The notes under the pieces were generated by a model. The model was not told where the DNA came from. It did no database searches and was given only the letters and a program-made list of their open reading frames with translations. Made by a program: the position numbers and the translations under genes. Of a stretch of DNA of 64,000 nucleotides, positions 9,312 to 19,224 are shown piece by piece (positions within the stretch are counted from its first letter, which is position 1; each line of letters opens with the position of its first letter). The DNA comes from Ralstonia pickettii DTP0602 (GTDB lineage: Bacteria; Pseudomonadota; Gammaproteobacteria; Burkholderiales; Burkholderiaceae): assembly GCA_000471925.1 (NCBI GenBank), contig CP006667.1, positions 558,001 through 622,000 of the forward strand. Reading direction: 5' to 3'.

Positions 9312-9416
9312 GGCCGTCGAACATCTACCAGACGCAAACCGCAGAGGTGGCCGTCGCGCAGCTACGAGATGCCGGCCGCAGCGGAGGGCCGTCGAGCACC
9401 TACCCGATGCCTGCCA
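9312..9416. repeat. Three imperfect tandem repeats of about 37-38 bp
   Basis: Three copies begin at about 9312, 9349 and 9387. Each shares the core GGCCGTCGnnCAnCTAC followed by nnGAnGC and a GC-rich tail. They fill most of the 152-base gap between the convergent Bug receptor and LuxR genes. No reading frame through them looks real. Confidence 0.6.
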
Positions 9417-9458
9417 CAGGCACAGCTTCAGCACGAAGACACCCCAACCCAATCCCCC

Positions 9459-10598
9459 TTACCCCCTAACCCCCAACCGCGTCAACAAATGCGCCAACTG
9501 CGCCTGCGTCCCCGTCGCAGTCTTGGTAAAAATCGCCTTCAACTGCGTGCGCCCAGTCTCCCGCCGGATGCCGATCAACTCACACGCCTCGGGCAGCCCG
9601 ATGCCAGATGACAACTGCATCGCCAGCCGCGTTTCCGCCGGCGTCAGCCCGTAGAGATCGCGCAGCACGGCCGGCAGCGTCACCGGCGCGATGCCGGGTT
9701 CGTGGATCGCCACCAGCACGGTCGGGCGCTGCCAGTCGATGGCCAGGTGATGGGCCGGCGGCAGTGGCAGCAGGATGATCTGCGCCTGGCGGCCGGCGCC
9801 GTCGACCGCGCGCAGCGCCTGCGCCGGCTGCGGGTTGGCCGGGTCGGACACGGCGCGCAGCGCCTCGGCGAACGGGCGCGACAGGCGCCATTCTTCCTGG
9901 CGCAGGCCCGTGGCAGACATCGCCGCGGCGCTGGTTTCGACCGACACCGCGGGCAGCAGCCGCCGCACCCAGGCTTCGCCGATGCTGTTGGTCAGCAAGG
10001 CCTTGCCGTCGTCCTGGAACACGATCACGCCAAAGGGCAACCGCTCCATCAGCTGGGACGAGGCATGCGCCAGCGCCGACACCTGGTGGGTGCGGTCGCG
10101 CAGCGCGATGGCGTGGCGCACGTGCGGGATCACCCAGTCGAGCGCGCGCGCATCCTCGGGCGAATAGTGGTCGCGGCCCTGCGGGCGCTGCAGCGACAGG
10201 AACACCTCGTAGTGCGGCTTGCGCTCAACCAGGCAGGCCATCAGCGATGACAGCCCGAACTGGCGGAAGAACTCGCCATAGAAGGGCGAATGCCGCATCG
10301 CATACGCGCCCAGCTCGCGCGAATCGATATACCAGCTGCCCACCGACATGCGCGGCGCGAACGGCAGCGCCGGGTCGATGGCTTCGTAGTACTCGTGATA
10401 GGCGGCCACTTCTTCCGGCACCTGGTTGATTACCTGGTTGACCAGCACGCGCTCGTGGACGGTGTCCAGCACCACCAGCGCGGCATGCACGCTGTCGCTG
10501 GCCTGGCACAGTGCGCCGAGGCTGCGCTGCCAGGCCTCGGCATCAAAGATTCCCTCGTACAGCGCGCGAATGGTCTCGTGCATCTGTGTGTCGCTCAT
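9459..10598 (-). CDS. LuxR-type transcriptional regulator
   Basis: 379 residues. The C-terminal 65 residues form a LuxR/NarL-like helix-turn-helix (GLTPAETRLAMQLSSGIGLP, then an ETGRTQLKAIFTKT recognition region). The N-terminal 300 residues are a probable sensory domain without a recognised ligand site (HETIRALYEGIFDAEAWQRS, then PFYGEFFRQFGLSSLMACLV). The ATG at 10598 is preceded by a good ribosome site, GAAGGGA. A close paralogue lies immediately upstream on the same strand (interrupted by an IS), so the pair arose by tandem duplication. No phosphoacceptor domain is seen. Confidence 0.82.
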   Translation of the reverse strand: MSDTQMHETIRALYEGIFDAEAWQRSLGALCQASDSVHAALVVLDTVHERVLVNQVINQVPEEVAAYHEYYEAIDPALPFAPRMSVGSWYIDSRELGAYAMRHSPFYGEFFRQFGLSSLMACLVERKPHYEVFLSLQRPQGRDHYSPEDARALDWVIPHVRHAIALRDRTHQVSALAHASSQLMERLPFGVIVFQDDGKALLTNSIGEAWVRRLLPAVSVETSAAAMSATGLRQEEWRLSRPFAEALRAVSDPANPQPAQALRAVDGAGRQAQIILLPLPPAHHLAIDWQRPTVLVAIHEPGIAPVTLPAVLRDLYGLTPAETRLAMQLSSGIGLPEACELIGIRRETGRTQLKAIFTKTATGTQAQLAHLLTRLGVRG

Positions 10599-10726
10599 GG
10601 GTTCCCTTCTTCTTTTTTTGTATTTTTGGTACTTTTCGTGCCTGCTAACGCGCCGGGGGCCGGCCGCCGGATCGGCGCCGGCTGGCACGCCAGGCGTGCT
10701 CCAGATGGTGAGCTGGGGACGGCCCG

Positions 10727-11811
10727 TCAGGCAGGCGGCGCGCCCCCCTCCAGCGCCGCACCCAGGCGCGCCAGCAGGTGGGTCAGCTGGGCCTGGCTGT
10801 TGGTGCCGGTCTTGTGGAACACGGCCTTGAGCTGCGTGCGCGCCGTTTCATGGCGGATGTTCAGCTGCTGGCTCACTTCGGGCAGGCCCTGGCCGGTGGC
10901 CAGTTGCGTGGCCAGCCGGGTTTCCGCCCGCGTCAGGCCGTAGAGGTCGCGCAGCACGGGCGCCAGCAACAGCGGCGCGCTGTCCGCCTCATGCACCACC
11001 ACCAGCGCCGCAGGCTCCTGCCACTGCTCGGCAAAGGCATGTGAGGGTGGCAGCGGCAGCACGATCACCTGCGCGGTGGTGCCGTTGCCGTCGCTGGCGC
11101 GCGCGGCCTGCGCGGCTACCGGGTGCTGCGGATCACAGGCGGCCTGCAGCATCTCGGCGAAGGGGCGCGACAGGGTCCATTCGGAGACCTTGCCGGCCGG
11201 GTCCAGCCGCCGCACCCAGCGCTCGCCGGCGCGGTTGCTCAGCAGCACCTGGCGCTGTGGCGAGAACACCAGCAGCGCAAAATTCAGGCGCTCCACCAGC
11301 TGCGTCGACAGGCGCGCCAGCACCGTCAGCCCCAGCGTGCGGTCGCGCATCGCCATGGCGCTGCGCATATGCGGGATGATCCAGTCCAGGCCGCCGGTAT
11401 CGCCAGCCGAGAACAGCGGCTGCGTGCGCGCGCGCTGCATCGAGAAATAGACCTCATAGTGCGGCTGGCGCGCGACCAGGCAGGCCACGTAGGAGTGCAG
11501 GTCGAAGCGATGGAAGAAATCGCGGTAGAACGGGTGGCGCGCCATTGCGCCTTCGCCCAGTTCGCGCGCGTCGATATACCAGTCGCCCGGCCGCATGCGC
11601 GGTGCGAAATGCTTGGCCGGATCGATGGCCTGGTAGTCCGACTGGTACTCCGTAAACAGCTCCACCACCGGATTGACGATTTCGTTGACCGTGACCTGGT
11701 CGCGCACGGTGTCCCAGACCATCATCGAGGCGTGGGCCGTGCCGACCAGTTCCGTCAGGGTGCGCAGGCTCTGCTGCCAGGCACCGGGATCGAGAATGCC
11801 CTCGTACAAGC
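10727..11811 (-). pseudogene. LuxR-type regulator paralogue, 3' part, cut by an IS4 element
   Basis: This stretch encodes residues 12 onward of a second LuxR-type regulator closely similar to the preceding gene (LYEGILDPGAWQQSL against LYEGIFDAEAWQRSL; HTH region GLTRAETRLATQLATGQGLP). It has no proper start codon because an IS element begins at about 11812. The missing N-terminus, MKEADMHGAIRGLY, lies beyond the IS at 13292-13334. Joining 13334-13292 to 11802-10727, with one copy of the target duplication, gives an unbroken 372-residue protein. As it stands the fragment has lost its promoter and start. Confidence 0.9.
11803..11811. repeat. Target-site duplication, left copy
   Basis: CGTACAAGC directly precedes the IS and recurs at 13292-13300 directly after it. 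The match can be read as 12 bases (adding CAC), but the 9-base version leaves both IS ends starting with CA, as expected for symmetrical inverted repeats. Confidence 0.8.
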
Positions 11812-13291
11812 CACCTCATTACACACAAGTCATGCCCCATGGGGTGCCGCGAAAAGTCGTTTACGGTCAATGACATAGCGGGTGGGGTTGTAAACTCCTT
11901 CGGATTGTCGTTCACTCTTGCATTTTGGGCGGCACATGCAGCGAGAGGCAACGAGTTGGGCAGCGGCAGAATTCAAGGACATTGACTTGGGCGACCAGCG
12001 CCTGAACAAACGGGCGGTGCTGCTAGCGGAGCGGCTCGCAGAGAAGCCGACGGCAAGCATACCCAGCGCATGCGGCGGGTGGGCGGAAACGGCTGCGGCG
12101 TACCGCTTCCTGGCTCAGGATGAACTGGACTGGCGCGATATTTTGGCGCCCCACTGGCAGAGTTCGGCCGAGCGGATGCGAGCTTGCGAAGTGGTGCTAT
12201 GCATCCAAGACACCACGGAGTTGGACTTTAACGGCCAGACCATCACAGGCTTGGGGCCGCTGTCGTATGAGGCGCAACGCGGGCTGTATCTGCACCCGAC
12301 TTACGCGGTAACGCCATCGCGCGAACCGCTGGGCGTGCTTGACGCCTACATGTGGGCGCGCGAGCCAAAGGGTGCGGATGGCGTGCGCCCCGGCATCAAG
12401 GAAAGTACCCGCTGGACCGAAGGATATGAGCGAGTCGCCGAACAGGCGGCCGCACTGCCTGCCACGCGACTCGTCTATGTGGCTGACCGGGAGTCGGACA
12501 TCATGGCGCTGATGGTCAAAGCGAAGGAGTTGGGCCACCCGGCGGATTGGCTACTGCGCTCGCAGCACAATCGCACCTTGCCTGGCGGCGGCAAGCTGTG
12601 GGACCAAGTAACTGCGGGTGAGCCAGTGGGCAGGATTCACTTTACGCTGGCAGCCCGTCAGGCTCAGCCAGCGCGCGCGGTACGGCAGCAGGTGTGGGCA
12701 CAACGTGTCGCGTTGCCTGATGCTGCAGGCGGCGTGGTGAGTGCCACGTGTATCGTAGCCCGGGAGGTCGACCCGCCGGCCGGCGTCAAACCGATTGAAT
12801 GGCGACTGCTGAGTAATCGCGAGGTGGACGACCTTGACGAAGCAGCACAGCTTATTGACTGGTACCGCGCGCGCTGGGAAGTGGAACTATTCTTTCACGT
12901 GCTCAAGAACGGCTGTCGGGTCGAGGCGCTGCAACTCGCATCGATGGCACGGCTTGAGCGTGCCTTGGCGCTGTTCATGGTGGTGGCATGGCGCATCGCT
13001 CGGTTGATGCGACTGGGCCGAACTTGCCCGGACCTGGATGCAGGGCTGTTGTTCGAGCGCGATGAATGGCGCGCGGCATTCATTCTCAACAAGAAGAAGC
13101 CGCCGAAGACGTCACCGCGTCTGAACGAGGTCGTGCGCTTGGTCGCTATGCTCGGCGGCTTCCTGGCGCGCAAAGGCGACGGCGAACCCGGAGTCAAGAC
13201 CATCTGGCAAGGCCTGCAGCGAGTGGTGGATTTCGCCGCAGGCCTCAGGTACGCCCGTGAACTTGACGACTGAGATGTGTGTAATCAAATG
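11812..13291 (+). mobile_element. IS4-family insertion sequence (IS50-like group), 1.48 kb
   Basis: The element carries a single transposase gene and lies in a LuxR-type gene. The ends are inverted repeats. The left reads CACCTCATTACACACAAG and the right, in reverse complement, CATTTGATTACACACATC, with ATTACACACA identical. A 9-base duplication (or 12, depending on the reading) flanks it. The target frame is restored exactly when the element and one repeat copy are removed, so the element appears complete and recently inserted. Confidence 0.88.
11936..13273 (+). CDS. IS4-family transposase (DDE)
   Basis: 445 residues from the ATG at 11936 (a TTG at 11918 is an alternative). It resembles the Tn5/IS50 group: an N-terminal DNA-binding region with DIDLGDQRLNKR and AYRFLAQDELDW, and an RNase H-like core. 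The catalytic triad is D92 in CIQDTTELDF, D184 in VADRESD and E317. The last lies in the IS4 signature Y-2-R-3-E-6-K formed by Y310, R313, E317 and K324. All catalytic residues are present and the frame is open, so it should be active in cut-and-paste transposition. It is transcribed opposite to the interrupted gene. Confidence 0.93.
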   Translation: MQREATSWAAAEFKDIDLGDQRLNKRAVLLAERLAEKPTASIPSACGGWAETAAAYRFLAQDELDWRDILAPHWQSSAERMRACEVVLCIQDTTELDFNGQTITGLGPLSYEAQRGLYLHPTYAVTPSREPLGVLDAYMWAREPKGADGVRPGIKESTRWTEGYERVAEQAAALPATRLVYVADRESDIMALMVKAKELGHPADWLLRSQHNRTLPGGGKLWDQVTAGEPVGRIHFTLAARQAQPARAVRQQVWAQRVALPDAAGGVVSATCIVAREVDPPAGVKPIEWRLLSNREVDDLDEAAQLIDWYRARWEVELFFHVLKNGCRVEALQLASMARLERALALFMVVAWRIARLMRLGRTCPDLDAGLLFERDEWRAAFILNKKKPPKTSPRLNEVVRLVAMLGGFLARKGDGEPGVKTIWQGLQRVVDFAAGLRYARELDD

Positions 13292-13300
13292 CGTACAAGC
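13292..13300. repeat. Target-site duplication, right copy
   Basis: Second copy of CGTACAAGC, immediately after the right inverted repeat of the IS4-family element. Confidence 0.8.
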
Positions 13301-13334
13301 CACGGATCGCTCCGTGCATGTCGGCTTCTTTCAT
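13292..13334 (-). pseudogene. 5' fragment of the interrupted LuxR-type gene
   Basis: Read leftward from the ATG at 13334 this encodes MKEADMHGAIRGLY, which aligns with MSDTQMHETIRALY at the start of the paralogue ending at 9459. A ribosome site (AGGGGG) lies about 6-11 bases before the ATG. The frame then runs into the IS and ends after a few foreign residues. Together with 10727-11811 it makes the full gene, so promoter and start signals are retained on this side. Confidence 0.88.
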
Positions 13335-13702
13335 CTGACTACCCCCTGCATTCGCGACAAAAATGCGCGGTCCCGGCGGTGCGCCCCCGCGCACGCCCGG
13401 ATGATTATTGTTATTTCCGCTTTCTTTGTTCTTATGGCCGCTATCGGGGCGGCTCTGCATTGGCTACGTGTCTGATCTAGCAGACGTTGCATACATTACC
13501 GCACTCGGGGGAACACGGGGGTATCCCCAGGACCCTTCTTCGGTGGGGGTGGGATGCCCCGCGGTGCGGAAGGTCGTTACGGTTGTGCCGATGGCGGCAC
13601 ACGGGAAGGCGATTCAGCCCGGAATCGGCAAAGCGTTGACCGCGATCAGGTAAAATGCCCGTTTCCCCGATTTTTCAGCGAAATCTCGCGCCAACCACCG
13701 CC
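13335..13702. other. Divergent intergenic region, no gene seen
   Basis: This 368-base gap lies between the start of the interrupted LuxR gene (leftward) and pgk (rightward), so it must hold both promoters. I see a small palindrome GGGGGTATCCCC near 13516-13527 and a TAAAAT hexamer at 13651, 52 bases before pgk, which could be a -10 element though no convincing -35 is spaced to it. Short open frames here have no recognisable content. Confidence 0.4.
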
Positions 13703-14899
13703 ATGACCTCTGTCCTGCGTCTTTCCGATCTGATTTCCCAAGGCAAAATCTCCGGCAAGCGGGTGTTTATCCGCGCCGACCTGAACGTGCCACAGGACGA
13801 CGCCGGCAATATCACCGAGGACACCCGCATCCGCGCCTCGGTGCCCGCCATCCAGGCGTGCCTGGACGCCGGCGCGGCGGTGATGGTCACGTCCCACCTG
13901 GGCCGCCCGACCGAAGGCGAGCTCAAGCCCGAGGATTCGCTGGCACCGATCGCCACGCGCCTGTCCGAGCTGCTGGGCAAGCCGGTCAAGCTGGTGCAGG
14001 ACTGGGTCGACGGCGTCGAAGTGGCGCCGGGCCAGGTGGTGCTGCTGGAGAACTGCCGCGTGAACAAGGGCGAGAAGAAGAACAGCGACGAGCTGGCGCA
14101 GAAGATGGCCAAGCTGTGCGACGTCTACGTCAACGACGCTTTCGGCACCGCCCACCGCGCTGAAGCCACCACCCACGGCATCGCCAAATACGCCCCGAGC
14201 GCCTGCGCCGGCCCGCTGCTGGCCGCCGAGATCGACGCGCTGGGCAAGGCCCTGGGCCAGCCGGCGCGTCCGCTGGTGGCGATCGTGGCCGGTTCCAAGG
14301 TCTCGACCAAGCTGACCATCCTGAAGTCGCTGGCCGACAAGGTCGACAACCTGATCGTCGGCGGCGGCATCGCCAATACCTTCATGCTGGCTGCCGGCCT
14401 GAAGATCGGCAAGTCACTGGCCGAAGCCGACCTGATCGGCGACGCCAAGGCCATCATCGACATCATGGCCAGGCGCGGCGCCTCGGTGCCGATCCCGGTC
14501 GACGTGGTGTGCGCCAAGGAATTCAGCGCCACCGCCGCGGCCACCGTCAAGGACGTCAAGGACGTGGCCGACGACGACATGATCCTCGACATCGGCCCCA
14601 AGACCGCCGTGCAACTGGCCGAGCAGCTCAAGGCCGCCGGCACCATCGTCTGGAACGGCCCGGTAGGCGTGTTCGAGTTTGACCAGTTCGGCAACGGCAC
14701 CAAGGTGCTGGCCGAGGCCATCGCCGATTCCAAGGCGTTCTCAATCGCCGGCGGCGGCGACACGCTGGCCGCCATCGCCAAGTACGGCATTGCCGACCGC
14801 GTGGGCTATATCTCGACCGGCGGCGGTGCGTTCCTGGAATTCCTGGAAGGCAAGAAGCTGCCCGCGTTCGAAGTGCTGGAGCAGCGCGCCGCAGGCTGA
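13703..14899 (+). CDS. pgk: Phosphoglycerate kinase
   Basis: 398 residues, the usual length. It transfers the phosphate of 1,3-bisphosphoglycerate to ADP in the cytoplasm. Signatures are [11 protein letters not shown] near the N-terminus, [10 protein letters not shown] for the substrate site, [13 protein letters not shown] [13 protein letters not shown], and the C-terminal nucleotide site [13 protein letters not shown] and GGGDT. The ATG at 13703 ([10 protein letters not shown]) matches homologues; the frame is open further upstream but that part is unlike the family. It leads a plus-strand run through pyk, fba and pur genes. Confidence 0.97.
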   Translation: MTSVLRLSDLISQGKISGKRVFIRADLNVPQDDAGNITEDTRIRASVPAIQACLDAGAAVMVTSHLGRPTEGELKPEDSLAPIATRLSELLGKPVKLVQDWVDGVEVAPGQVVLLENCRVNKGEKKNSDELAQKMAKLCDVYVNDAFGTAHRAEATTHGIAKYAPSACAGPLLAAEIDALGKALGQPARPLVAIVAGSKVSTKLTILKSLADKVDNLIVGGGIANTFMLAAGLKIGKSLAEADLIGDAKAIIDIMARRGASVPIPVDVVCAKEFSATAAATVKDVKDVADDDMILDIGPKTAVQLAEQLKAAGTIVWNGPVGVFEFDQFGNGTKVLAEAIADSKAFSIAGGGDTLAAIAKYGIADRVGYISTGGGAFLEFLEGKKLPAFEVLEQRAAG

Positions 14900-14976
14900 C
14901 GCATCCGCCGGCCCCGGCGGCATGCCACATCCCCGCGCCTCCCGGGACATCGAGCTCTGAACAAGGAATTCCGCGC

Positions 14977-16413
14977 ATGACTCGTTCTACCAAGATCGTT
15001 GCCACCATCGGCCCCGCCTCCAGCTCGCTGGAGGTGCTCACGCGCATGATCGCGGCGGGGGTCGACGTGGTGCGGCTGAATTTCTCGCACGGCACCGCCC
15101 AGGACCATATCGACCGGGCCAGCATGGTGCGCGAGGCCGCGCAGGCGTGCGGGCGCGAAGTCGCCATCATGGCCGACCTGCAAGGCCCCAAGATCCGCGT
15201 CGGCAAGTTCGAGCACGGCAAGATCACGCTGAAGCCGGGCGATCCCTTCATCCTCGATTCCAACTGCCAGCTCGGCAACGAGGAGCGCGCCGGTCTGGAC
15301 TACCAGGACCTGCCGCGCGACGTCGGCCCGGGTGACCTGCTGCTGCTCAATGACGGCCTGATCGTGCTGGTGGTGGACCGCGTGTTCGGCACCGAGATCT
15401 TCACCACCGTGCGCGTGGGCGGCGAGCTGTCCAACAACAAGGGCATCAACCGCCAGGGCGGCGGGCTGTCGGCGCCGGCGCTGACAGCCAAGGACATGGA
15501 CGACATCAAGACCGCTATGGCCCTGGGCGCGGACTACGTTGCCGTCAGCTTCCCCAAGAACGCCACCGACATGGAAATGGCGCGCCAGCTCGTCGCCGTG
15601 GCCGGCCAGCCGCACGGCCACAAGGCCCGCATGATCGCCAAGATCGAGCGCGCCGAGGCCATCCATCCGGGCGTGCTGGAAGAGATCCTGCAGGCCTCCG
15701 ACGGCATCATGGTGGCGCGCGGCGACCTGGCCGTGGAAGTGGGCAATGCCGCCGTGCCGGCGCTGCAGAAGCGCATGATCAAGCTGGCGCGCGAGGCCAA
15801 CAAGCTGACCATCACCGCCACGCAGATGATGGAAAGCATGATCGTCAACCCGGTGCCGACGCGTGCCGAGGTCTCGGACGTGGCCAACGCCGTGCTGGAC
15901 GGCACCGACGCCGTGATGCTGTCGGCCGAGACCGCCGCCGGGCGCTACCCGGTGGAGACCGTCGAAGCCATGGCCGCGGTCTGCGTCGAAGCCGAGAAGT
16001 CCGAGGTGGTGCAGCTCGACACCGATTTCCTGAACCAGACCTTTTCGCGCATCGACCAGTCGGTGGCGATGGGTGCGCTGTTCACGGCCTATCATTTGCA
16101 GGTGAAGGCGATTGCCGCGCTGACCGATTCCGGCGCCACCGCATTGTGGATGAGCCGGCACCGCATCCATGTGCCGATCTATGCGATGACGCCCAACCTG
16201 GCCTCGCAGCGCAAGATGCAGCTGTACCGCAACGTGGTGCCGCTGCCGTTGCAGTCCAGCGCCGACCGAGACACCGCGCTGGAGCAGGCGGAAGAACTGC
16301 TGCTGGCGCAAGGCGTGGTGCAGCGCGGCGATTTCATCGTGCTGACCATCGGCGAGCCGATGGGCCAGCCGGGCGGTACCAATACCCTGAAGATCGTCAG
16401 GGTAGGTAGCTGA
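14977..16413 (+). CDS. pyk: Pyruvate kinase
   Basis: 478 residues. It makes pyruvate and ATP from phosphoenolpyruvate and ADP. It starts MTRSTKIVATIGPASSS and contains RLNFSHG, the catalytic IAKIERAEA lysine segment, the MVARGDLAVEVG metal/phosphate loop and ATQMMESMI. The C-terminal domain is a normal allosteric domain ending in GGTNTLKIVRV. It follows pgk by 77 bases in the same direction, and a good ribosome site (AAGGAA) precedes the ATG. Confidence 0.97.
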   Translation: MTRSTKIVATIGPASSSLEVLTRMIAAGVDVVRLNFSHGTAQDHIDRASMVREAAQACGREVAIMADLQGPKIRVGKFEHGKITLKPGDPFILDSNCQLGNEERAGLDYQDLPRDVGPGDLLLLNDGLIVLVVDRVFGTEIFTTVRVGGELSNNKGINRQGGGLSAPALTAKDMDDIKTAMALGADYVAVSFPKNATDMEMARQLVAVAGQPHGHKARMIAKIERAEAIHPGVLEEILQASDGIMVARGDLAVEVGNAAVPALQKRMIKLAREANKLTITATQMMESMIVNPVPTRAEVSDVANAVLDGTDAVMLSAETAAGRYPVETVEAMAAVCVEAEKSEVVQLDTDFLNQTFSRIDQSVAMGALFTAYHLQVKAIAALTDSGATALWMSRHRIHVPIYAMTPNLASQRKMQLYRNVVPLPLQSSADRDTALEQAEELLLAQGVVQRGDFIVLTIGEPMGQPGGTNTLKIVRVGS

Positions 16414-16554
16414 TGGTGATGGTGAAGCCGTGTGTGCCATGCCCGACTGAATGCCCGCGCGAGATGCGCGAACATGGCGCCGCCGGCAGGCTTGGGCAAT
16501 AAGCGCCGACAGAAGAATACGCAGAGACACCCCATTTTTATTTAGGAGTTAGAC

Positions 16555-17619
16555 ATGCCACTCGTATCGATGCGCCAGCTGCTGGACCACGCTGCCGAGA
16601 ACAGCTACGGCCTGCCGGCCTTCAACGTCAACAACCTCGAGCAAGTGCAGGCCATCATGCAGGCCGCCGACGAGGTCAACGCTCCGGTGATCATGCAAGC
16701 CTCGGCCGGCGCGCGCAAATACGCCGGCGAGCACTTCCTGCGCCACCTGATCGAGGCCGCGGTCGAGGCTTATCCTCATATCCCGGTGGTGATGCACCAG
16801 GACCACGGCCAGTCGCCGGCGATCTGCCAGGGCGCGATCGACCTGGGCTTCTCGTCGGTGATGATGGACGGTTCGCTGCGTGAAGACGGCAAGACCCCGG
16901 CCGAGTACGAGTACAACATCGACGTGACCCGCAAGGTGGTGCAGCTGGCCCACGCCGTCGGCGTGACCGTCGAAGGCGAACTGGGCTGCCTGGGCTCGCT
17001 CGAAACCGGCGAAGCCGGCGAAGAAGACGGCATCGGCGCCGTAGGCGTGCTGGACCACTCCATGCTGCTGACCGATCCCGAGCAGGCCGCCGACTTCGTC
17101 AAGGCCACCCAGCTCGACGCCCTGGCGATCGCCATCGGCACCTCGCACGGCGCCTACAAGTTCACCCGCAAGCCGACCGGCGACATCCTGGCGATCAGCC
17201 GCATCAAGGAAATCCACGCCCGCATCCCCAACACCCACCTGGTGATGCACGGCTCGTCGTCCGTTCCGCAAGAGCTGCTGGAAGAGATCCGCAAGTTCGG
17301 CGGCGACATGAAGGAAACCTACGGCGTGCCGGTCGAGGAAATCCAGGAAGCGATCAAGTACGGCGTGCGCAAGATCAACATCGACACCGACATCCGCCTG
17401 GCCATGACCGGCGCGATCCGCCGCTTCTTCGCCGAGAACCCGAGCAAGTTCGACCCGCGCGAATACCTGAAGCCGGCCCGCGAGGCCGCCAAGCAGGTGT
17501 GCAAGGCCCGCTACATCGCCTTCGGCTGCGAAGGCCAGGCCAGCAAGATCAAGCCGATCGGCCTGACCGACGTCGCACAGCAGTACAAGTCGGGCAAGCT
17601 GGCGCAGGTCGTGCAGTAA
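16555..17619 (+). CDS. fba: Fructose-bisphosphate aldolase, class II
   Basis: 354 residues of the zinc-dependent class II type, with the subtype length and sequence seen in Calvin-cycle-capable relatives (CbbA/FbaA). It cleaves fructose 1,6-bisphosphate. Metal and substrate residues are visible in MHQDHGQSP (zinc His), [30 protein letters not shown] and [10 protein letters not shown] strong ribosome site, TAGGAGT, precedes the ATG. Whether it serves glycolysis, CO2 fixation or both cannot be read from the sequence; no cbb operon is in the window. Confidence 0.96.
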   Translation: MPLVSMRQLLDHAAENSYGLPAFNVNNLEQVQAIMQAADEVNAPVIMQASAGARKYAGEHFLRHLIEAAVEAYPHIPVVMHQDHGQSPAICQGAIDLGFSSVMMDGSLREDGKTPAEYEYNIDVTRKVVQLAHAVGVTVEGELGCLGSLETGEAGEEDGIGAVGVLDHSMLLTDPEQAADFVKATQLDALAIAIGTSHGAYKFTRKPTGDILAISRIKEIHARIPNTHLVMHGSSSVPQELLEEIRKFGGDMKETYGVPVEEIQEAIKYGVRKINIDTDIRLAMTGAIRRFFAENPSKFDPREYLKPAREAAKQVCKARYIAFGCEGQASKIKPIGLTDVAQQYKSGKLAQVVQ

Positions 17620-17722
17620 TGTCCCTTGTCCGCCTTCCACGCAAGCGGAAGGCGGATTGCAGTTCCGGCCGCCGCGGCACGCTTCCAGCGCCCGGCGGCT
17701 TCGCCGTTTTATCGGAACCATC

Positions 17723-18631
17723 ATGTCCAACGCTCTCTACCAGTCCTCCATCAATTCGCTGCCGCTGCTGGGCCACGGCAAGGTGCGCGACAACTACGCC
17801 GTCGGCGACGACAAGCTGCTGATCGTCACTACCGACCGGCTGTCGGCCTTCGACGTCATCCTGGGCGAACCGATTCCGGCCAAGGGCCGCGTGCTGAACC
17901 AGATGGCGAACTTCTGGTTCAAGAAGCTGGCGCACATCGTGCCGAACCACGAGACCGGCATCGCCCCGGAAACCGTGGTCGCGCCCGAGGAAGTGGAGCA
18001 GGTCAAGGGCCGCGCCGTGGTGGTCAAGCGCCTGAAGCCGATCCTGGTGGAAGCGGTGGTGCGAGGCTACCTCGCCGGCAGCGGCTGGAAGGACTACCAG
18101 GCCACCGGCAAGGTGTGCGGCATCCAGCTGCCGCCGGGCCTGCAGAACGCGCAGAAGCTGCCCGAGCCGATCTTCACCCCGGCCGCCAAGGCCGAGATGG
18201 GCGAGCACGACGAGAACATCTCGTTCGCCGAGGTCGAGGCCCGCATCGGCATCGCGCTGGCGCGCAAGATGCGCGAGATCTCGATCCGCCTGTACAAGGA
18301 AGCGGCCGAGTTCGCCGCCACGCGTGGCATCATCATCGCCGACACCAAGTTCGAGTTCGGCCTGGACGACAATGGCGTGCTGACGCTGATGGACGAGGTC
18401 CTGACCGCCGATTCGTCGCGCTTCTGGCCGGCCGATTCGTACCAGGTCGGCACCAACCCGCCGTCGTTCGACAAGCAGTTCGTGCGCGACTGGCTCGAGG
18501 CCGTGCGCATCGACGGCAAGCCGTGGCCGAAGACCGCGCCGGCGCCGAAGCTGCCGGACGACGTGGTCGAGAAGACCGCGGCCAAGTACCGTGAGGCGCT
18601 GACGCGGCTGACGGGCGAAGAACTGCAGTAA
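17723..18631 (+). CDS. purC: SAICAR synthetase (phosphoribosylaminoimidazole-succinocarboxamide synthase)
   Basis: 302 residues. It joins CAIR and aspartate with ATP to make SAICAR in purine synthesis. Key segments are GKVRDNYAV at the N-terminus, [34 protein letters not shown] and IADTKFEFG with [15 protein letters not shown]. The length and divergence match the longer, yeast-like class of PurC. The ATG at 17723 is used; the longer frame is extraneous. It is followed by purE and purK, which act just before it in the pathway. Confidence 0.96.
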   Translation: MSNALYQSSINSLPLLGHGKVRDNYAVGDDKLLIVTTDRLSAFDVILGEPIPAKGRVLNQMANFWFKKLAHIVPNHETGIAPETVVAPEEVEQVKGRAVVVKRLKPILVEAVVRGYLAGSGWKDYQATGKVCGIQLPPGLQNAQKLPEPIFTPAAKAEMGEHDENISFAEVEARIGIALARKMREISIRLYKEAAEFAATRGIIIADTKFEFGLDDNGVLTLMDEVLTADSSRFWPADSYQVGTNPPSFDKQFVRDWLEAVRIDGKPWPKTAPAPKLPDDVVEKTAAKYREALTRLTGEELQ

Positions 18632-18685
18632 GCCATGGCCGTCGTTCCCGCGCGTGCGGGAGCGACCATCGAAGGAACAGATAAA

Positions 18686-19183
18686 GTGAGCAAGCAAGAC
18701 AAGCCGCTGGTCGGCGTGGTGATGGGCAGCAGTTCCGACTGGGACGTGATGCAGCACGCGGTGGCCATGCTGAAGGATTTCGGCGTGCCGTTCGAGGCCC
18801 AGGTGGTGTCCGCGCACCGCATGGCCGACGACATGTTCCGCTATGCCGAGAGCGCGCGCAGCCGCGGCATCCGCGCCATCATCGCCGGTGCCGGCGGTGC
18901 CGCGCACCTGCCGGGCATGATCGCCGCCAAGACCATCGTGCCGGTGTTCGGCGTGCCGGTACCGTCCAAGTACCTGCGCGGCGAGGATTCGCTGCTGTCG
19001 ATCGTGCAGATGCCCAAGGGCGTGCCGGTCGCCACCTTCGCCATTGGCGAGGCCGGTGCCGCAAACGCCGCGCTGCACGCGATCGCCACGCTGGCCACCA
19101 CCGATGAAGCGCTGGCCGCCGCGCTGGAAGCCTTCCGCGCGAAGCAGACCGAAGCCGCGCGCGCGATGACGCTGCCGCTGTAA
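18686..19183 (+). CDS. purE: N5-CAIR mutase
   Basis: 165 residues. It converts N5-CAIR, the PurK product, to CAIR. Diagnostic motifs are [12 protein letters not shown], the active-site SAHRMADDM, and [14 protein letters not shown] start it at a GTG at 18686 because GAAGGAAC lies at the right distance and [14 protein letters not shown] is the family's usual N-terminus; the in-frame ATG at 18635 adds 17 unrelated residues overlapping the intergenic space after purC. Confidence 0.95.
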   Translation: MSKQDKPLVGVVMGSSSDWDVMQHAVAMLKDFGVPFEAQVVSAHRMADDMFRYAESARSRGIRAIIAGAGGAAHLPGMIAAKTIVPVFGVPVPSKYLRGEDSLLSIVQMPKGVPVATFAIGEAGAANAALHAIATLATTDEALAAALEAFRAKQTEAARAMTLPL

Positions 19184-19224
19184 TTCTTCGCGCAGTCCTT
19201 CTCCGCCCCATACGGAACCGAGCA

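Noticed and set aside
11918..11935. TTG start of the IS4 transposase
   Set aside because: Possible, but the ATG at 11936 gives the family's normal N-terminus and is the simpler choice.
13651..13656. TAAAAT as a pgk promoter -10
   Set aside because: No -35 at a proper distance was found, so it is mentioned only within the intergenic entry and not called as a promoter.
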